A stretch of DNA of 23,452 bases, from positions 1 through 23,452 of the forward strand of contig JAUXGP010000003.1 of the NCBI GenBank assembly GCA_030621995.1, given 5' to 3'. This document shows, in pieces, positions 1-9,612 of this stretch (the first letter of the stretch is position 1; each line of letters starts with the position of its first letter). Origin of the DNA: Psychrilyobacter sp. Lineage in GTDB: Bacteria > Fusobacteriota > Fusobacteriia > Fusobacteriales > Fusobacteriaceae. Both the position numbers and the translations under genes were made by a program. The notes beneath the pieces are model-generated. The model did no database searches. It saw only the letters and a program-made list of their open reading frames with translations, and had not been told where the DNA came from.

Positions 1-401
1 GACATGGCTACGATCCGACTTTCAGATTCATCGAAGAATCCCCAGACTTTCATCAGGGGAGTTATGGTGATATCGTACTTGGTTTTACTCAGATTATAGG
101 TTTGTTCCACACCTGAAAACAGATATAAACCTTCACTGTTCAATTCAAAAAACTTACCCGGATTATGATTCAGCTTATAGATCAAACTATCCTCTTTATG
201 GGTATTAAATTTGTCATCTATCCTTTCAATCTCCTCAAAAGCCAAATCTATTGCTTTTTTAGCTTTTATAGGATTTTCAGAATAAACTACCATATTTATC
301 ATAGTCCCAAAGGCAAATTTCCCCTCTACTATTTTCTTCTTTTCTTTTTTCCCGCATCCAATCAGGAGCAGCAAGATAAAAATCAATAGAATTTTTTTCA
401 T
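1..401 (-). CDS. apbE: ApbE-family FAD:protein FMN transferase, lipoprotein (3' part outside window)
   Basis: The first 133 residues are visible; the rest lies beyond the left edge. The protein begins with a lipoprotein signal: Met-Lys-Lys, a hydrophobic core, and a lipobox Leu-Ile-Gly-Cys with Cys16 as the lipidation site. The following segment has the ApbE family pattern: a GT-M motif, an amphipathic helix ending EEIERIDDKF, the KEDSLIYKLN block, and YDITITPLMKVWGF, matching the family D-x-x-x-x-P-L-x-x-x-W-G signature. ApbE enzymes use FAD to attach FMN covalently to Thr/Ser of flavoproteins such as the RnfG/RnfD and NqrB/C subunits, working on the outer face of the cytoplasmic membrane. 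The ATG lies 1 nt after the rpoZ stop codon, so the gene is probably the distal gene of the gmk-rpoZ transcript. The family call rests on the N-terminal part only; the Mg-binding C-terminal region is not seen. Confidence 0.85.
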   Translation of the reverse strand, partial: MKKILLIFILLLLIGCGKKEKKKIVEGKFAFGTMINMVVYSENPIKAKKAIDLAFEEIERIDDKFNTHKEDSLIYKLNHNPGKFFELNSEGLYLFSGVEQTYNLSKTKYDITITPLMKVWGFFDESESRIVAM

Positions 402-402
402 A

Positions 403-612
403 TTATCCCTCTGTTTCTACTCTCTCTAATTCTATCTTTCCTTCCAATAATTCCTTGCTTACTATTTCTGCTACAGTATCTTTTTTTCTTACTTTTACTA
501 AAGGAGCTTCTCCAGCTATTATTTGACCATATCTTTTACCCAGAGTCATTGCTAATTTATATTTATTAGGTTCTTTTGCCAATAATTCATCATAAGTTAC
601 GTTCTTTTTCAT
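403..612 (-). CDS. rpoZ: RNA polymerase omega subunit
   Basis: Small (69 aa) omega subunit, which assists assembly of beta' into RNA polymerase. The sequence MKKNVTYDELL followed by NKYKLAMTLGKRYGQI resembles the omega core, in which a helix carries the family's invariant hydrophobic/basic pattern. It lies after gmk (16 nt), the usual gmk-rpoZ pairing, and just before apbE. Start choice: an upstream in-frame ATG at 618 exists, but the GGAGG at 624-620 lies only 1 nt from it, whereas the ATG at 612 has a 7-nt spacing, so 612 is preferred. The C-terminal tail is acidic and charged (ELLEGKIELERVETEG), as in short omega proteins. Confidence 0.88.
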   Translation of the reverse strand: MKKNVTYDELLAKEPNKYKLAMTLGKRYGQIIAGEAPLVKVRKKDTVAEIVSKELLEGKIELERVETEG

Positions 613-628
613 CTTCATTCCTCCATTG

Positions 629-1186
629 TTAGTTGCTTTCTTTTCTTATTATTTCTATCAATTCCGATGCCGATCTATCCACAGTTTCATTGACTATCAC
701 ATGATCATATTCATCTTCAAAAGCCATCTCTTTCAGTGAATTTTTCAACCTCAGCTGTACTGTCTCTTCAAGTTCAGTACCCCTTCCACGAAGTCTTTCT
801 TCCAATATTTTTTCTGTAGGAGCTTTAAAGAAAACTAAACATGCATCTTCAAATCTTTTTTTAATTTGAATTCCGCCTTGCACGTCTATCTCTAAAACTA
901 CATTTTCTTCACGACTTAACCTGGATTCTGCTTCGGATTTTAATGTCCCATAATAATTCCCATGTACATTGGCATACTCTAAAAATTCATCATTTTCTAT
1001 TCTTTTTTTAAATTCATCTAAAGTTAAAAAATAATATTCCCTGCCATCTTCTTCCCCTTTTCTAGGAGATCTGGTAGTTGCTGATGTAGCTAAATTAATA
1101 TTTAGGTCTCTGCGAACTTGTTTACATACTGTTGATTTCCCTGCCCCGCTTGGACCGGATACAACAAATAACCTTCCTCTTCCCAT
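629..1186 (-). CDS. gmk: Guanylate kinase
   Basis: 185-residue guanylate kinase, converting GMP and ATP to GDP and ADP in the cytosol. The Walker A loop GPSGAGKST is at residues 10-18. It is followed by the GMP-binding segment TTRSPRKGEEDGREYYF, the EYANVHGNYYGT motif, the LEIDVQGG Walker-B-like strand and the LID arginines in RLRGRGTE. The length is normal for the family. The open frame extends upstream to 1264, but that extension reads through an intergenic repeat; the ATG at 1186 has AAGGAG 7-8 nt upstream and gives the usual family N-terminus. It follows the rpoC terminator and precedes rpoZ, so it may be transcribed partly by read-through from rpoBC; I saw no convincing promoter of its own. 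Confidence 0.96.
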   Translation of the reverse strand: MGRGRLFVVSGPSGAGKSTVCKQVRRDLNINLATSATTRSPRKGEEDGREYYFLTLDEFKKRIENDEFLEYANVHGNYYGTLKSEAESRLSREENVVLEIDVQGGIQIKKRFEDACLVFFKAPTEKILEERLRGRGTELEETVQLRLKNSLKEMAFEDEYDHVIVNETVDRSASELIEIIRKESN

Positions 1187-1205
1187 ATTTTTTCTCCTTA
1201 TTATT

Positions 1206-1260
1206 ACCCTCTCTCGCCTATCGGCACTCTCTCCCTTGACACCATAGAAAGGAAGAGGGG
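1206..1260 (-). repeat. REP-like imperfect inverted repeat upstream of gmk
   Basis: On the minus strand CTCTTCCTT (1257-1249) pairs with AAGGGAGAG (1237-1229), with one G-U wobble. A small TGCC-GATA-GGC hairpin follows, then GAGAGGGT. The outer CCCTC/GAGGG also pair. This arrangement (GGGAGAG, then a GCC-rich mini hairpin, then GAGAGGG) resembles intergenic REP or small MITE-like elements found in many copies in bacterial genomes. Its purine/pyrimidine-biased, more GC-rich composition differs from the surrounding AT-rich DNA. Only one copy is in this window, so repetition is inferred, not shown. Confidence 0.4.
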
Positions 1261-1276
1261 GCATTTTTATAGTAAA

Positions 1277-1297
1277 ATAGGCGACTAAGTCGCCTAT
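1277..1297 (-). terminator. rpoC-gmk intergenic terminator
   Basis: A perfect inverted repeat of 10 bp (ATAGGCGACT / AGTCGCCTAT) around a single central base begins 4 nt after the rpoC stop. On the minus strand it is followed by TTTTACTAT, a modest U-tract. It is the likely end, or a partial end, of the rplJ-rpoC transcript. Read-through into gmk is possible because the U-tract is short. Confidence 0.75.
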
Positions 1298-1300
1298 CTT

Positions 1301-4300
1301 TTAATTTTCTTCTACAGTCTTTATTTGTAAATCTTCGTATTCAATGAATCCTGTACCCGCCGGTATTCTCTTACCGATGATTACGTTTTCCTTCAATCCT
1401 TCTAAGTAGTCTACCTTTCCTGCGATTGCCGCATTTGAAAGTACCTTAGTAGTTTCTTGGAATGATGCTGCTGAGATGAAACTATCAGTATTTACTGCTG
1501 CCTTGGTAATACCCTGGATTACAGATCTATACTCTATCTCTTTCTTGCCAGCTTTTCTAAGTGCCTTATTCTCAAGATCTACAGTTCTCTTTTCGATAAC
1601 TTCTTCCTCTAAGAATAATGATCCACCTGCATTTAAAATTATTACCTTCTTAAACATCTGCTTAACAATGATCTCGATATGCTTATCGTTTACCGAAACT
1701 CCCTGGTCTCTATATACCTGTTGTACAGATTCCAGGATAAATTGCTCTGCTTCTACTAAACCTTTGATCTCAAGTACGTCATGTGGTGAAATAACACCTT
1801 CAATCAACTTGTCTCCGGCTTTAATTACCATTCCATCGGTAACAATCAGATGTTCTCCCATTGGAACCAAGTATTCTTTAACTATTTCAGAATCTTCTAC
1901 AGATCTTACTAAAATTATTCTCTGACCTTTCTTCTTCTTTCCGGTAACTTCTATCTTACCATCAATTTGAGTTAAGATTGCTTTACCTTTAGGATTTCTA
2001 GCCTCGAATAATTCTTGTACTCTTGGAAGACCACCAGTGATATCTTTTGTACCTGATGTTTCCGGGATGATCTTAGCTATGATGTCTCCTTCATATACTT
2101 TATCTCCCTCTTTCATCAATAGATATGCTCCATATGGAATTACATATTCTGCAACTTTTTCATCCTTAGAATTAAATACAATAACTCTTGGGTTGACGTC
2201 TCCAGTTTCTACCGGTTTGATTGCAAGATATTCAGTAACATCATATTTTTCATCATATATTTCTTTGATGAATAGTTCTCTATATTCAATTCTACCATCT
2301 TTTTCAGCGATAATAGGGATATTGTATGGGTCAAATTCTGTCAGTGTATCTCCAGTTTTAACTGTTTGTCCTTCTTCTACTCTTAGGATTGAACCAGTTG
2401 TTACTGTATATTCATATGTTCCGACGATTATCTTTGAACCTTGAGAAACTACCTGTAATTCATTAGTTTCTTTATTCAATAAAGTTCTAATCTCTTGGAA
2501 TTCTACTAATCCGTCATTTTCTGTTTTAATAGTGTTTTGAGCGATCGATGTCGATGCAACTCCTCCTGTATGGAAAGTTCTCATTGTAAGTTGTGTACCA
2601 GGTTCTCCGATAGATTGGGCTGCGATTACTCCTACAGCTTCCCCTAATAGGATATCTCTATGGTTAGATAAGTCTCTACCATAACACTTTCTACAAACTC
2701 CCTTTTCAAGAGCACATGTCAACGGAGATCTGATCTTAACCGATCTAATACCTTTGTCGACTATATCTTGAGCTACTACTTCATCCATCATAGTGCCTCT
2801 AGGGTACAATAATTCATCATTATAGTAAAGGTCTATCGCGATTACCCTTCCTAAAATTCTTTCATGCAGATATTCAATGATCTTACCTTCTGAGATCAGG
2901 TTGGCAACTTCGATATTTTCAAAAGTTTCACAGTCATCCTGATTTACAATAACTTCATGTGATATATCTACTAATCTTCTTGTTAAGTAACCCGAGTCAG
3001 CTGTTCTTAATGCGGTATCTGCCAGTCCTTTTCTTGCCCCATGTGATGACATGAAGAATTCCATTACTGTCAGTCCCTCTCTAAAGTTGGCTTTGATAGG
3101 TACTTCGATGATCTTACCGGTTGTATCAGCCATCAGTCCTCTCATGGCAGCTAGTTGTCTCATCTGTGCGATGGAACCTCTGGCACCTGAGTTGGCCATC
3201 ATGTTTACCGGGTTAAAGTCGTCTAGTCCGTTCATCATATCCGTAGTTACATCTTCGGTAGCCTGCGACCATACTGCAACTGTTCTTCTATATCTTTCTT
3301 CGTTTATGATTTCTCCAGCTTTATACTCTTCTTTGATCTTAGCTACATCTTCATCAGCTTTTTCTAAGATAGCTTTTTTAGTTTCAGGAATTTTCATATC
3401 CTCTATTCCTACAGTTATTCCCGCCAAACATGCATAATGGAAACCAAAGTCTTTGATATCATTTATAAGTTTAGCTGTAACAGTAAACCCTTGTGTTTTG
3501 AATAGGTCTGTGATCAATTCTTTTAACTGCTTCTTACCAAACGTTACATCGTATCTCTTAGCTGCATGTGGTAATAGTGCGTTGAATAAAAGTCTTCCTA
3601 CAGTTGTGGTTACCATCTTTCTGTCTTCACCTTCACCCATTCTTACGTTAATAATAGCGTGTGTTTCGATGATCTCAGTTTGGTAAGCTGTGATAGCCTG
3701 GTTCTTATTTGAGAAGTTCATTCCTTCCCCTTTAGCACCTGGTTTTTCCTTTGTCATATAGAAACAACCCATTACCATATCTTGAGATGGTACAGCTATA
3801 GGTTCACCATTTGATAGTGCTATAATATTATTTGAAGCCATCATAAGAGTTTTCGCTTCCATGATTGATTCAGGTGATAATACTAAATGTACTGCCATTT
3901 GGTCTCCATCGAAGTCGGCATTGAATGCTGAACATGCCAATGGATGTAATCTGATTGCTTTACCTTCAATTAATACTGGTTGGAAAGCTTGGATAGATAA
4001 TCTATGCAGCGTCGGGGCTCTGTTCAATAATACTGGATGATCAGCTATTACATCTTCAATTACTTCCCATACACAGTCATCTGCATCTTCTACTAATTTC
4101 TTAGCAGTCTTGATAGTTCCAGCGATCTCTCTCTTTACTAATTCTCTCATGATAAACGGCTTGTATAGTTCGAGTGCCATCCTCTTAGGAATTCCACATT
4201 CATGCAGTTTTAACGTTGGTCCTACTACGATTACCGATCTTGCTGAGTAGTCCACACGTTTTCCCAGTAAGTTTTGTCTAAATCTTCCCTGCTTACCTTT

Positions 4301-5260
4301 AAGCATATCCGATAATGACTTTAACTCTCTATTATTTTGAGCTACTACTGGTTTACCTCTTCTACCGTTGTCGATAAGGGCATCCACAGCTTCCTGCAGC
4401 ATTCTTTTTTCATTTTTTACTACGATTTCAGGTGCACCGATATCGAGTAACTTCTTCAATCTGTTATTTCTGTTGATTACCCTTCTATATAGGTCATTTA
4501 AATCTGAAGTAGCAAATCTTCCACCATCTAATTGTACCATTGGTCTAAGATCAGCAGGAATGATAGGAACACTCTTAAGTATCATCCAAGCAGGACTATT
4601 TTTAGAAGATAATAAGTCTCTTACAACCTTTAATCTCTTCACTAATTTTTTTCTTTTTTGAGCAGAAGTAACCTCTTCAAAATCCTTCTCTAATTCTTTA
4701 GATAATTTTTTAAGATCAATTCTTTCCAATAATTTTAATATTCCTTCAGCACCCATCTTAGCTTCAAAAGCTTTTCCGTGCTGCTGTCTGAATAATTTAT
4801 ATTCTCTCTCAGTTAATATCTTTCCAACTTCTAAACCGGTATCGGCAGGACTTAATACTAAGTATCTGGCAAAGTAAAGTACCGATTCTAATTCCTTTGG
4901 AGATATACCGATTAAAAGAGCCATCTTATTAGGAGTCCCCTTAGAGTACCAGATATGTGCTACTGGTGCCGCTAATTGAATATGTCCCATTCTTTCTCTT
5001 CTTACCTTTGATTTAGTTACTTCAACCCCACACTTTTCACATACAAGGCCTTTGTATCTCATTCTTTTATATTTTCCACAAGCACATTCCCAGTCCTTTG
5101 TTGGTCCGAATATTCTTTCACAGAATAAACCATCAAATTCAGGATTTAATGTTCTATAGTTTATTGTTTCCGGTTTTGTTACCTCTCCATATGACCACTC
5201 CTGGATCTTATCTGGGGATGCAAGTTTAATTCTAATTTTTTCGAAGTTTTTTATACCCAT
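1301..5260 (-). CDS. rpoC: RNA polymerase beta' subunit
   Basis: 1319-residue beta' subunit, which carries the catalytic Mg ions of RNA polymerase. The N-terminal zinc ribbon has Cys59, Cys61, Cys74 and Cys77. The catalytic NADFDGD motif is at residues 447-453, with the three Mg-ligand Asp at 449, 451 and 453. Further landmarks are the bridge-helix/trigger-loop region ([20 protein letters not shown], and [18 protein letters not shown]) and the second zinc site with the CRKC motif near [17 protein letters not shown]. The length is slightly longer than Firmicutes beta' (about 1200) and fits a Fusobacteria-type protein. The start ATG has AGGAGG 12 nt upstream; CTATT/AATAG between them can pair and would shorten this distance. 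It follows rpoB after a 133-nt gap with two hairpins. Confidence 0.99.
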   Translation of the reverse strand: MGIKNFEKIRIKLASPDKIQEWSYGEVTKPETINYRTLNPEFDGLFCERIFGPTKDWECACGKYKRMRYKGLVCEKCGVEVTKSKVRRERMGHIQLAAPVAHIWYSKGTPNKMALLIGISPKELESVLYFARYLVLSPADTGLEVGKILTEREYKLFRQQHGKAFEAKMGAEGILKLLERIDLKKLSKELEKDFEEVTSAQKRKKLVKRLKVVRDLLSSKNSPAWMILKSVPIIPADLRPMVQLDGGRFATSDLNDLYRRVINRNNRLKKLLDIGAPEIVVKNEKRMLQEAVDALIDNGRRGKPVVAQNNRELKSLSDMLKGKQGRFRQNLLGKRVDYSARSVIVVGPTLKLHECGIPKRMALELYKPFIMRELVKREIAGTIKTAKKLVEDADDCVWEVIEDVIADHPVLLNRAPTLHRLSIQAFQPVLIEGKAIRLHPLACSAFNADFDGDQMAVHLVLSPESIMEAKTLMMASNNIIALSNGEPIAVPSQDMVMGCFYMTKEKPGAKGEGMNFSNKNQAITAYQTEIIETHAIINVRMGEGEDRKMVTTTVGRLLFNALLPHAAKRYDVTFGKKQLKELITDLFKTQGFTVTAKLINDIKDFGFHYACLAGITVGIEDMKIPETKKAILEKADEDVAKIKEEYKAGEIINEERYRRTVAVWSQATEDVTTDMMNGLDDFNPVNMMANSGARGSIAQMRQLAAMRGLMADTTGKIIEVPIKANFREGLTVMEFFMSSHGARKGLADTALRTADSGYLTRRLVDISHEVIVNQDDCETFENIEVANLISEGKIIEYLHERILGRVIAIDLYYNDELLYPRGTMMDEVVAQDIVDKGIRSVKIRSPLTCALEKGVCRKCYGRDLSNHRDILLGEAVGVIAAQSIGEPGTQLTMRTFHTGGVASTSIAQNTIKTENDGLVEFQEIRTLLNKETNELQVVSQGSKIIVGTYEYTVTTGSILRVEEGQTVKTGDTLTEFDPYNIPIIAEKDGRIEYRELFIKEIYDEKYDVTEYLAIKPVETGDVNPRVIVFNSKDEKVAEYVIPYGAYLLMKEGDKVYEGDIIAKIIPETSGTKDITGGLPRVQELFEARNPKGKAILTQIDGKIEVTGKKKKGQRIILVRSVEDSEIVKEYLVPMGEHLIVTDGMVIKAGDKLIEGVISPHDVLEIKGLVEAEQFILESVQQVYRDQGVSVNDKHIEIIVKQMFKKVIILNAGGSLFLEEEVIEKRTVDLENKALRKAGKKEIEYRSVIQGITKAAVNTDSFISAASFQETTKVLSNAAIAGKVDYLEGLKENVIIGKRIPAGTGFIEYEDLQIKTVEEN

Positions 5261-5320
5261 ACTATTAAATAGCCTCCTTAATTAAATCTTTTCAAAAATA
5301 AGCTTTTTAAGGGAAGGTTT

Positions 5321-5348
5321 CAGTGTGGAAATTAAAATTTCCACACTG
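5321..5348 (-). other. 13-bp perfect hairpin in the rpoB-rpoC gap
   Basis: Arms CAGTGTGGAAATT and AATTTCCACACTG are perfectly complementary, separated by two bases. No U-run follows on the minus strand (AAACCTTCCC), so it does not look like an intrinsic terminator of rpoB. A long uninterrupted stem inside an operon could instead be an RNase III-type processing or mRNA-stabilising site; that role is inference. Confidence 0.6.
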
Positions 5349-5376
5349 TATTCTTGTTCTAACCCTATCTATACTT

Positions 5377-5393
5377 TCAAACTAGCAGTTTGA
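5377..5393 (-). other. Small hairpin directly after rpoB stop
   Basis: TCAAACT / AGTTTGA form a 7-bp stem with a 3-nt loop. It begins at the base immediately following the rpoB stop codon on the minus strand. No U-tract follows. It may protect the 3' end of a processed rpoB message. Confidence 0.45.
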
Positions 5394-8300
5394 TTAATCT
5401 TCTTCTTTTAAGTCAGCCAATGAGAATTCAGTGATGATCTCCTCTTTTGCTAAATCACTTGAAACATCTATTACGTCACCTTCAGTATCAAATAATTCAA
5501 TATCCAATGCTAAAGCTTGGAATTCTTTTAATAATACTTTAAATGATTCTGGTAAACTTGGTTCCGGCATCTCTTCACCTTTAACGATGGCTTCATAGGT
5601 CTTAGTTCTACCCATAACGTCATCTGATTTCACCGTCAACATCTCTTGTAAGATGCTAGAAGCTCCATATGCTTCAAGTGCCCAAACTTCCATCTCTCCT
5701 AATCTTTGTCCACCAAATTGTGCTTTTCCACCTAGTGGCTGCTGAGTTACCAATGAGTATGGTCCGATTGCTCTAGCATGCATCTTATCTTCAACTAAAT
5801 GGTGAAGTTTAAGAATATACATACGTCCAACAGTTACAGGATTATCAAATGCTTGTCCTGTTCTACCATCTATTAAGTTTACCTTACCGGATCTGTCGAA
5901 ACCAGCTTTCTCTAAATAGTTCTTTATAGTTTCCTCATGTCCACCGGATTCTTTGTCTCCACTATCAAATACCGGAGTTTCAATGTATACACCACGATCT
6001 CCATCTTCATCTTTCATAAATCCAAGAGCCAGTCCTAAATGTACCTCCAGTACTTGCCCGATATTCATCCGTGATGGTACCCCTAGTGGGTTAAGTACGA
6101 TATCAACATGTGTTCCATCCTCTAAGAATGGCATGTCTTCTGCAGGTAGTATTCTTGAGATTACCCCTTTATTTCCATGACGTCCAGAGATCTTATCTCC
6201 TACGTTTATCTTTCTCTTTTCAGCGATAAATATTCTGATAGATCTGTTGATCCCAGCTTTTAATTCATCCCCGTTTTCTCTAGCTAATTCTAAGATCTCT
6301 ACTACTGTACCCTTAGAACCGTGAGGCATCTTAAGCGATGTATCTCTTACGTCTCTGGCTTTTTCACCAAAGATAGCTCTCAGTAATTTTTCCTCTGCAG
6401 GTGGTTCAGTCTCTCCCTTTGGAGTAGTCTTTCCTACCAAGATGTCTCCCGGTCCTACTTTTGCTCCCACTCTTATAATTCCTCTTTCATCCAGGTTTCT
6501 AAGAGCTTCTTCTCCTACATTAGGGATCTCTCTAGTTATCTCTTCATCTCCTAACTTAGTAGATCTGGCATCTACTTCATACTCTTCTATATGAAGTGAA
6601 GTAAATACATCTTCCTTTCTAAGTCTGTCAGATATCAAGATTCCATCCTCGAAGTTATATCCTTCCCAAGGCATGAATGCCATCAGGATATTTCTTCCAA
6701 GTGCTAAGTCTCCACCCTTTGTAGATGGTCCGTCTGCTAAGATAGTTCCCACTTCTACTTTTTGACCCATGTCCACTAATGGTGTTTGGTGTAAACACAT
6801 AGCTTGGTTAGATCTTTCAAAGTTTAACATTTTATATGTATGATCCTTAGAACCATTCTTTGTTTTCTCAGTTATTACTATTTGACTGGCATCTAAATAA
6901 GTTACCTCACCGGTAGTTCTAGAAACAACTACTGCTCCGGAATCTACTGCTACCTTTCTCTCAAGACCAGTTCCAACAAATGGAGCTTCCCCTCTAAGTA
7001 AAGGTACTGCTTGTCTTTGCATGTTTGATCCCATTAATGCTCTATTGGCATCATCATGCTCTAAGAATGGTATTAATCCAGCTGATACAGATACTACCTG
7101 CTTAGGAGATACATCTAAGAAATCTATCTTAGAACCGTCTACCCATACAACTTCATGTCCAAATCTACATAATCCATCACCAGTGATCTCATTTGTTTTT
7201 TCATCCATTACAGTATCGGCTTGGGCAATAAATAATCCCTCTTCCTCATCTGCTGCTAAATATCTGATATCATCAAAATCAGCTATTCCATCATTTACTT
7301 TTACATACGGAGTTTCCATGAATCCATACTTATTTACTCTGGCATAAGTTGCTAAAGATCCTATAAGTCCGATGTTTGGTCCCTCTGGAGTTTCTATCGG
7401 GCAGACTCTTCCATAATGTGAATCATGTACGTCTCTAACCTCAAATCCTGCTCTTTCTCTCGAAAGACCTCCAGGTCCCAATGCTGATATTCTTCTCTTA
7501 TGAGTTAATTCAGCCAGCGGGTTAGATTGGTCCATGAATTGTGATAACTGACCTGATCCGAAGAAGTCTAAGATAAGTGCATTAAGCGGTCTGGTGTTCA
7601 ACAATGATTGCGGTGTAAGTGCAGATGCATCTTGTACAGTCATTTTTTCCTTTACCATCTTATTCATCTTAGCTAATCCTGATCTGATCTGCATATGAAG
7701 TAGTTCTCCTACTCCCCTTACCCTTCTGTTAGAAAGGTTATCTATATCATCTGTATGACCGTCTCCGCCATATAATCCGATTGCATATTTGATAGTAGCT
7801 ACTACATCTTCTTTAGTTAATACAACTATATCTTCAGCTACATCTAATTTTAATCTCTTGTTCATCTTGTATCTTCCAACTGAAGCAAAGTCATATCTTT
7901 GCGGATTGAAGAACATTTGTCTGATAAGAGATCTAGCTGAATCTACAGTTACCATATCTCCTGGTCTCAACTTTTTAAATACTTCCATTACAGCTTCATC
8001 TGAATTTTCAGTTGTATCATCTAATAATGAATTAGCTAATACCTTGTCTTCAGGTTTTACTTCCCAGTAAGTAAGAGTTTCTAATTTTTCATCTATGATC
8101 TTTTCCACTGTCATTTCATCTATAACACTCTCTGCTTCTAAGATGATCTCTCCAGTTTCTTCATCATAAACGTCTTCCTTTATGAAACTTCCCTCTATTT
8201 TAGTTCTAAGAACAGATAATAATTCATCTCTGTTGCTGTATTTTTCATAGTATTCTGTAAGATCTTTTACCCTGGTTTCCAACAGATCTTCCATTATCTC

Positions 8301-8942
8301 TGTATTAGTCTCATAAAAGTCTACTGCCTTTAAGAATACAGGTGCTAATACCTTTTTCTTTCTGTCTATCTTTACATTCAGATAGTCATTTTTGTCAGTT
8401 TCAAATTCCAGCCAAGTTCCCTTGTATGGAATTATCTTACCAGTGAACATATCTTTAGCTGTCTGAATATTTACTTCCTTAGTAAAAGATACTCCTGGTG
8501 ATCTATGCAGCTGTGAAACTACTACTCTTTCTGCACCATTTATTATGAATGTAGCATACTCAGTCATTCTCGGGATCTCTCCAAAGTAAACTAAAGTTTC
8601 TTGTATTTCGTTTCCTGCTTTTTTATTTTCTAATCTTAGTCTAACTTTTAAAGAAGATGAAAAAGTCTTTCCTCTTTTTTTACACTCTAATTCGTCATTT
8701 AGTGGAGGTTCATTTTCATGTAACTCATACCCTACATAATCTAATTTAATGTCACCATTAGAAGATTCTATTGGAAATATTTCCTTAAAGGCCGCCTCTA
8801 ATCCCTTGTTCTCTCTTGAAGTAGGATCCTTTTTAGCCTGTAAAAAGTCCTCATACGAGTTTAATTGGAACTCTAAGAAATGAGGCATTGTTCCTCTCTC
8901 TTTTATCCTTCCAAAACTAGTTCTTTTAATAAGCTTTGTCAT
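5394..8942 (-). CDS. rpoB: RNA polymerase beta subunit
   Basis: 1182-residue beta subunit. The rifampicin-pocket segment [19 protein letters not shown] is intact, with Asp471, His481 and Ser486 at the positions of E. coli D516, H526 and S531, so it looks like the sensitive type at these sites. The active-site segment [17 protein letters not shown] and the C-terminal clamp/anchor ([21 protein letters not shown]) are present. Its length resembles short Firmicutes-type beta proteins rather than the 1342 aa of E. coli, so large lineage insertions are lacking. Start: the ATG at 8942 lies 9 nt after the SD; the in-frame TTG one codon upstream is not needed. It is preceded by a 200-nt structured leader after rplL. 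Confidence 0.99.
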   Translation of the reverse strand: MTKLIKRTSFGRIKERGTMPHFLEFQLNSYEDFLQAKKDPTSRENKGLEAAFKEIFPIESSNGDIKLDYVGYELHENEPPLNDELECKKRGKTFSSSLKVRLRLENKKAGNEIQETLVYFGEIPRMTEYATFIINGAERVVVSQLHRSPGVSFTKEVNIQTAKDMFTGKIIPYKGTWLEFETDKNDYLNVKIDRKKKVLAPVFLKAVDFYETNTEIMEDLLETRVKDLTEYYEKYSNRDELLSVLRTKIEGSFIKEDVYDEETGEIILEAESVIDEMTVEKIIDEKLETLTYWEVKPEDKVLANSLLDDTTENSDEAVMEVFKKLRPGDMVTVDSARSLIRQMFFNPQRYDFASVGRYKMNKRLKLDVAEDIVVLTKEDVVATIKYAIGLYGGDGHTDDIDNLSNRRVRGVGELLHMQIRSGLAKMNKMVKEKMTVQDASALTPQSLLNTRPLNALILDFFGSGQLSQFMDQSNPLAELTHKRRISALGPGGLSRERAGFEVRDVHDSHYGRVCPIETPEGPNIGLIGSLATYARVNKYGFMETPYVKVNDGIADFDDIRYLAADEEEGLFIAQADTVMDEKTNEITGDGLCRFGHEVVWVDGSKIDFLDVSPKQVVSVSAGLIPFLEHDDANRALMGSNMQRQAVPLLRGEAPFVGTGLERKVAVDSGAVVVSRTTGEVTYLDASQIVITEKTKNGSKDHTYKMLNFERSNQAMCLHQTPLVDMGQKVEVGTILADGPSTKGGDLALGRNILMAFMPWEGYNFEDGILISDRLRKEDVFTSLHIEEYEVDARSTKLGDEEITREIPNVGEEALRNLDERGIIRVGAKVGPGDILVGKTTPKGETEPPAEEKLLRAIFGEKARDVRDTSLKMPHGSKGTVVEILELARENGDELKAGINRSIRIFIAEKRKINVGDKISGRHGNKGVISRILPAEDMPFLEDGTHVDIVLNPLGVPSRMNIGQVLEVHLGLALGFMKDEDGDRGVYIETPVFDSGDKESGGHEETIKNYLEKAGFDRSGKVNLIDGRTGQAFDNPVTVGRMYILKLHHLVEDKMHARAIGPYSLVTQQPLGGKAQFGGQRLGEMEVWALEAYGASSILQEMLTVKSDDVMGRTKTYEAIVKGEEMPEPSLPESFKVLLKEFQALALDIELFDTEGDVIDVSSDLAKEEIITEFSLADLKEED

Positions 8943-8965
8943 CAATTCACGCTCCTTATCTTTAT

Positions 8966-9077
8966 ATCATTGAAAATTAATAGTTAATACCTTAGGCCGA
9001 TAACCTATCGCTGCCCAACATATGAACTATTAATCTTTGATAAATTTATTTTATATTTCCCTTACGTTTTCAATGAT
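8966..9077 (-). promoter_or_regulatory. Nested multi-stem RNA leader upstream of rpoB
   Basis: On the minus strand three pairings nest inside one another. The outer stem is ATCATTGAAAA (9077-9067) with TTTTCAATGAT (8976-8966), 11 bp and perfect. Next is ATTAATAGTT (9034-9025) with AACTATTAAT (8985-8976), 10 bp and perfect. Innermost, TTGGGC-AG-CGATA pairs with TATCG-GCCTAA around a GGT loop. The outer closing strand ends only about 9 nt before the rpoB Shine-Dalgarno, so folding could affect ribosome access or transcript processing. I recognise no known RNA family; function is inferred from position and pairing only. Confidence 0.5.
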
Positions 9078-9078
9078 T

Positions 9079-9114
9079 AAATAGGGCACTCTAAGCTAAA
9101 AGAGTGCCCTATTT
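9079..9114 (-). terminator. rplL-rpoB attenuator-like hairpin
   Basis: A perfect 14-bp stem (AAATAGGGCACTCT / AGAGTGCCCTATTT) with an 8-nt loop lies 35 nt after the rplL stop. The downstream U-tract on the minus strand is weak (TATTTAATC), so partial termination is likely. A partial terminator between rplL and rpoB is well known in E. coli, where it lowers beta/beta' synthesis relative to ribosomal proteins. The same role is inferred here. Confidence 0.75.
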
Positions 9115-9149
9115 TATTCAATTAGTCAATTTTGAACTTAGAGAGTTAA

Positions 9150-9515
9150 TTACTTAACTTCTACTGTAGCTCCAGCTGCTTCTAATTTAGCTGCAACTTC
9201 AGTTGCTTCATCTTTAGAAACTCCTTCTTTAACTTTTCCACCTTCAGTTTCTGCTAAACCTTTAGCTTCTTTAAGACCTAATCCAGTGATAGATCTTAAT
9301 TCTTTGATTACAGCTATTTTCTTAGCTCCTGCTGACATGATGATTACATCAAATTCAGTTTGCTCTTCTACTGCTGCTGCTCCAGCTCCTGCTACTGCTA
9401 CTGGTGCTGCCGCTGTTACTCCAAAGTGATTTTCTAATGCTTCAACTACTTCTTTTAATTCTAATACAGTCATTGCTTCTAAATCAGCGATGAAAGTTTC
9501 TTGGTTAAATGCCAT
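9150..9515 (-). CDS. rplL: Ribosomal protein bL12 (L7/L12)
   Basis: 121-residue stalk protein. It forms dimers on L10 and recruits translational GTPases to the ribosome. The N-terminal dimerisation part ([18 protein letters not shown]) is followed by an Ala/Val/Gly-rich hinge at about residues 34-50. The C-terminal domain contains [19 protein letters not shown] and the factor-binding helix [18 protein letters not shown] lies 9 nt before the ATG. The gene follows rplJ after 97 nt; that gap holds a small hairpin (GGTA/TACC with AGC/GCT, 9542-9561). Confidence 0.99.
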   Translation of the reverse strand: MAFNQETFIADLEAMTVLELKEVVEALENHFGVTAAAPVAVAGAGAAAVEEQTEFDVIIMSAGAKKIAVIKELRSITGLGLKEAKGLAETEGGKVKEGVSKDEATEVAAKLEAAGATVEVK

Positions 9516-9612
9516 TTTAATATTCCTCCTAATTTTTATTTGGTAAGCTCAAGGCTGTACCTTAATATTCTTAATTTATTTTGATCCAACGATCATATTT
9601 TAAAGCAGAGAA

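Noticed and set aside
165..389. Plus-strand frame of 74 codons at the left edge
   Set aside because: It lies opposite apbE, whose lipoprotein signal and family motifs are convincing, and has no Shine-Dalgarno.
1236..1241. TTGACA on the plus strand as a promoter -35
   Set aside because: No -10 box at 16-18 nt downstream and no plus-strand gene follows; it is part of the repeat.
1187..1264. N-terminal extension of gmk (26 residues, PPLPFYGVKGES...)
   Set aside because: It reads through a REP-like inverted repeat, has no Shine-Dalgarno at 1264 and does not match guanylate kinase N-termini; ATG 1186 has a proper SD.
1476..4661. Several plus-strand open frames of 77-149 codons opposite rpoC
   Set aside because: They are antisense shadows of a highly conserved gene, lack Shine-Dalgarno sites and have Ser/Thr/Ile-rich composition typical of complement translation.
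5953..8070. Plus-strand open frames opposite rpoB
   Set aside because: Same reason: complement shadows of conserved rpoB codons without ribosome-binding sites.
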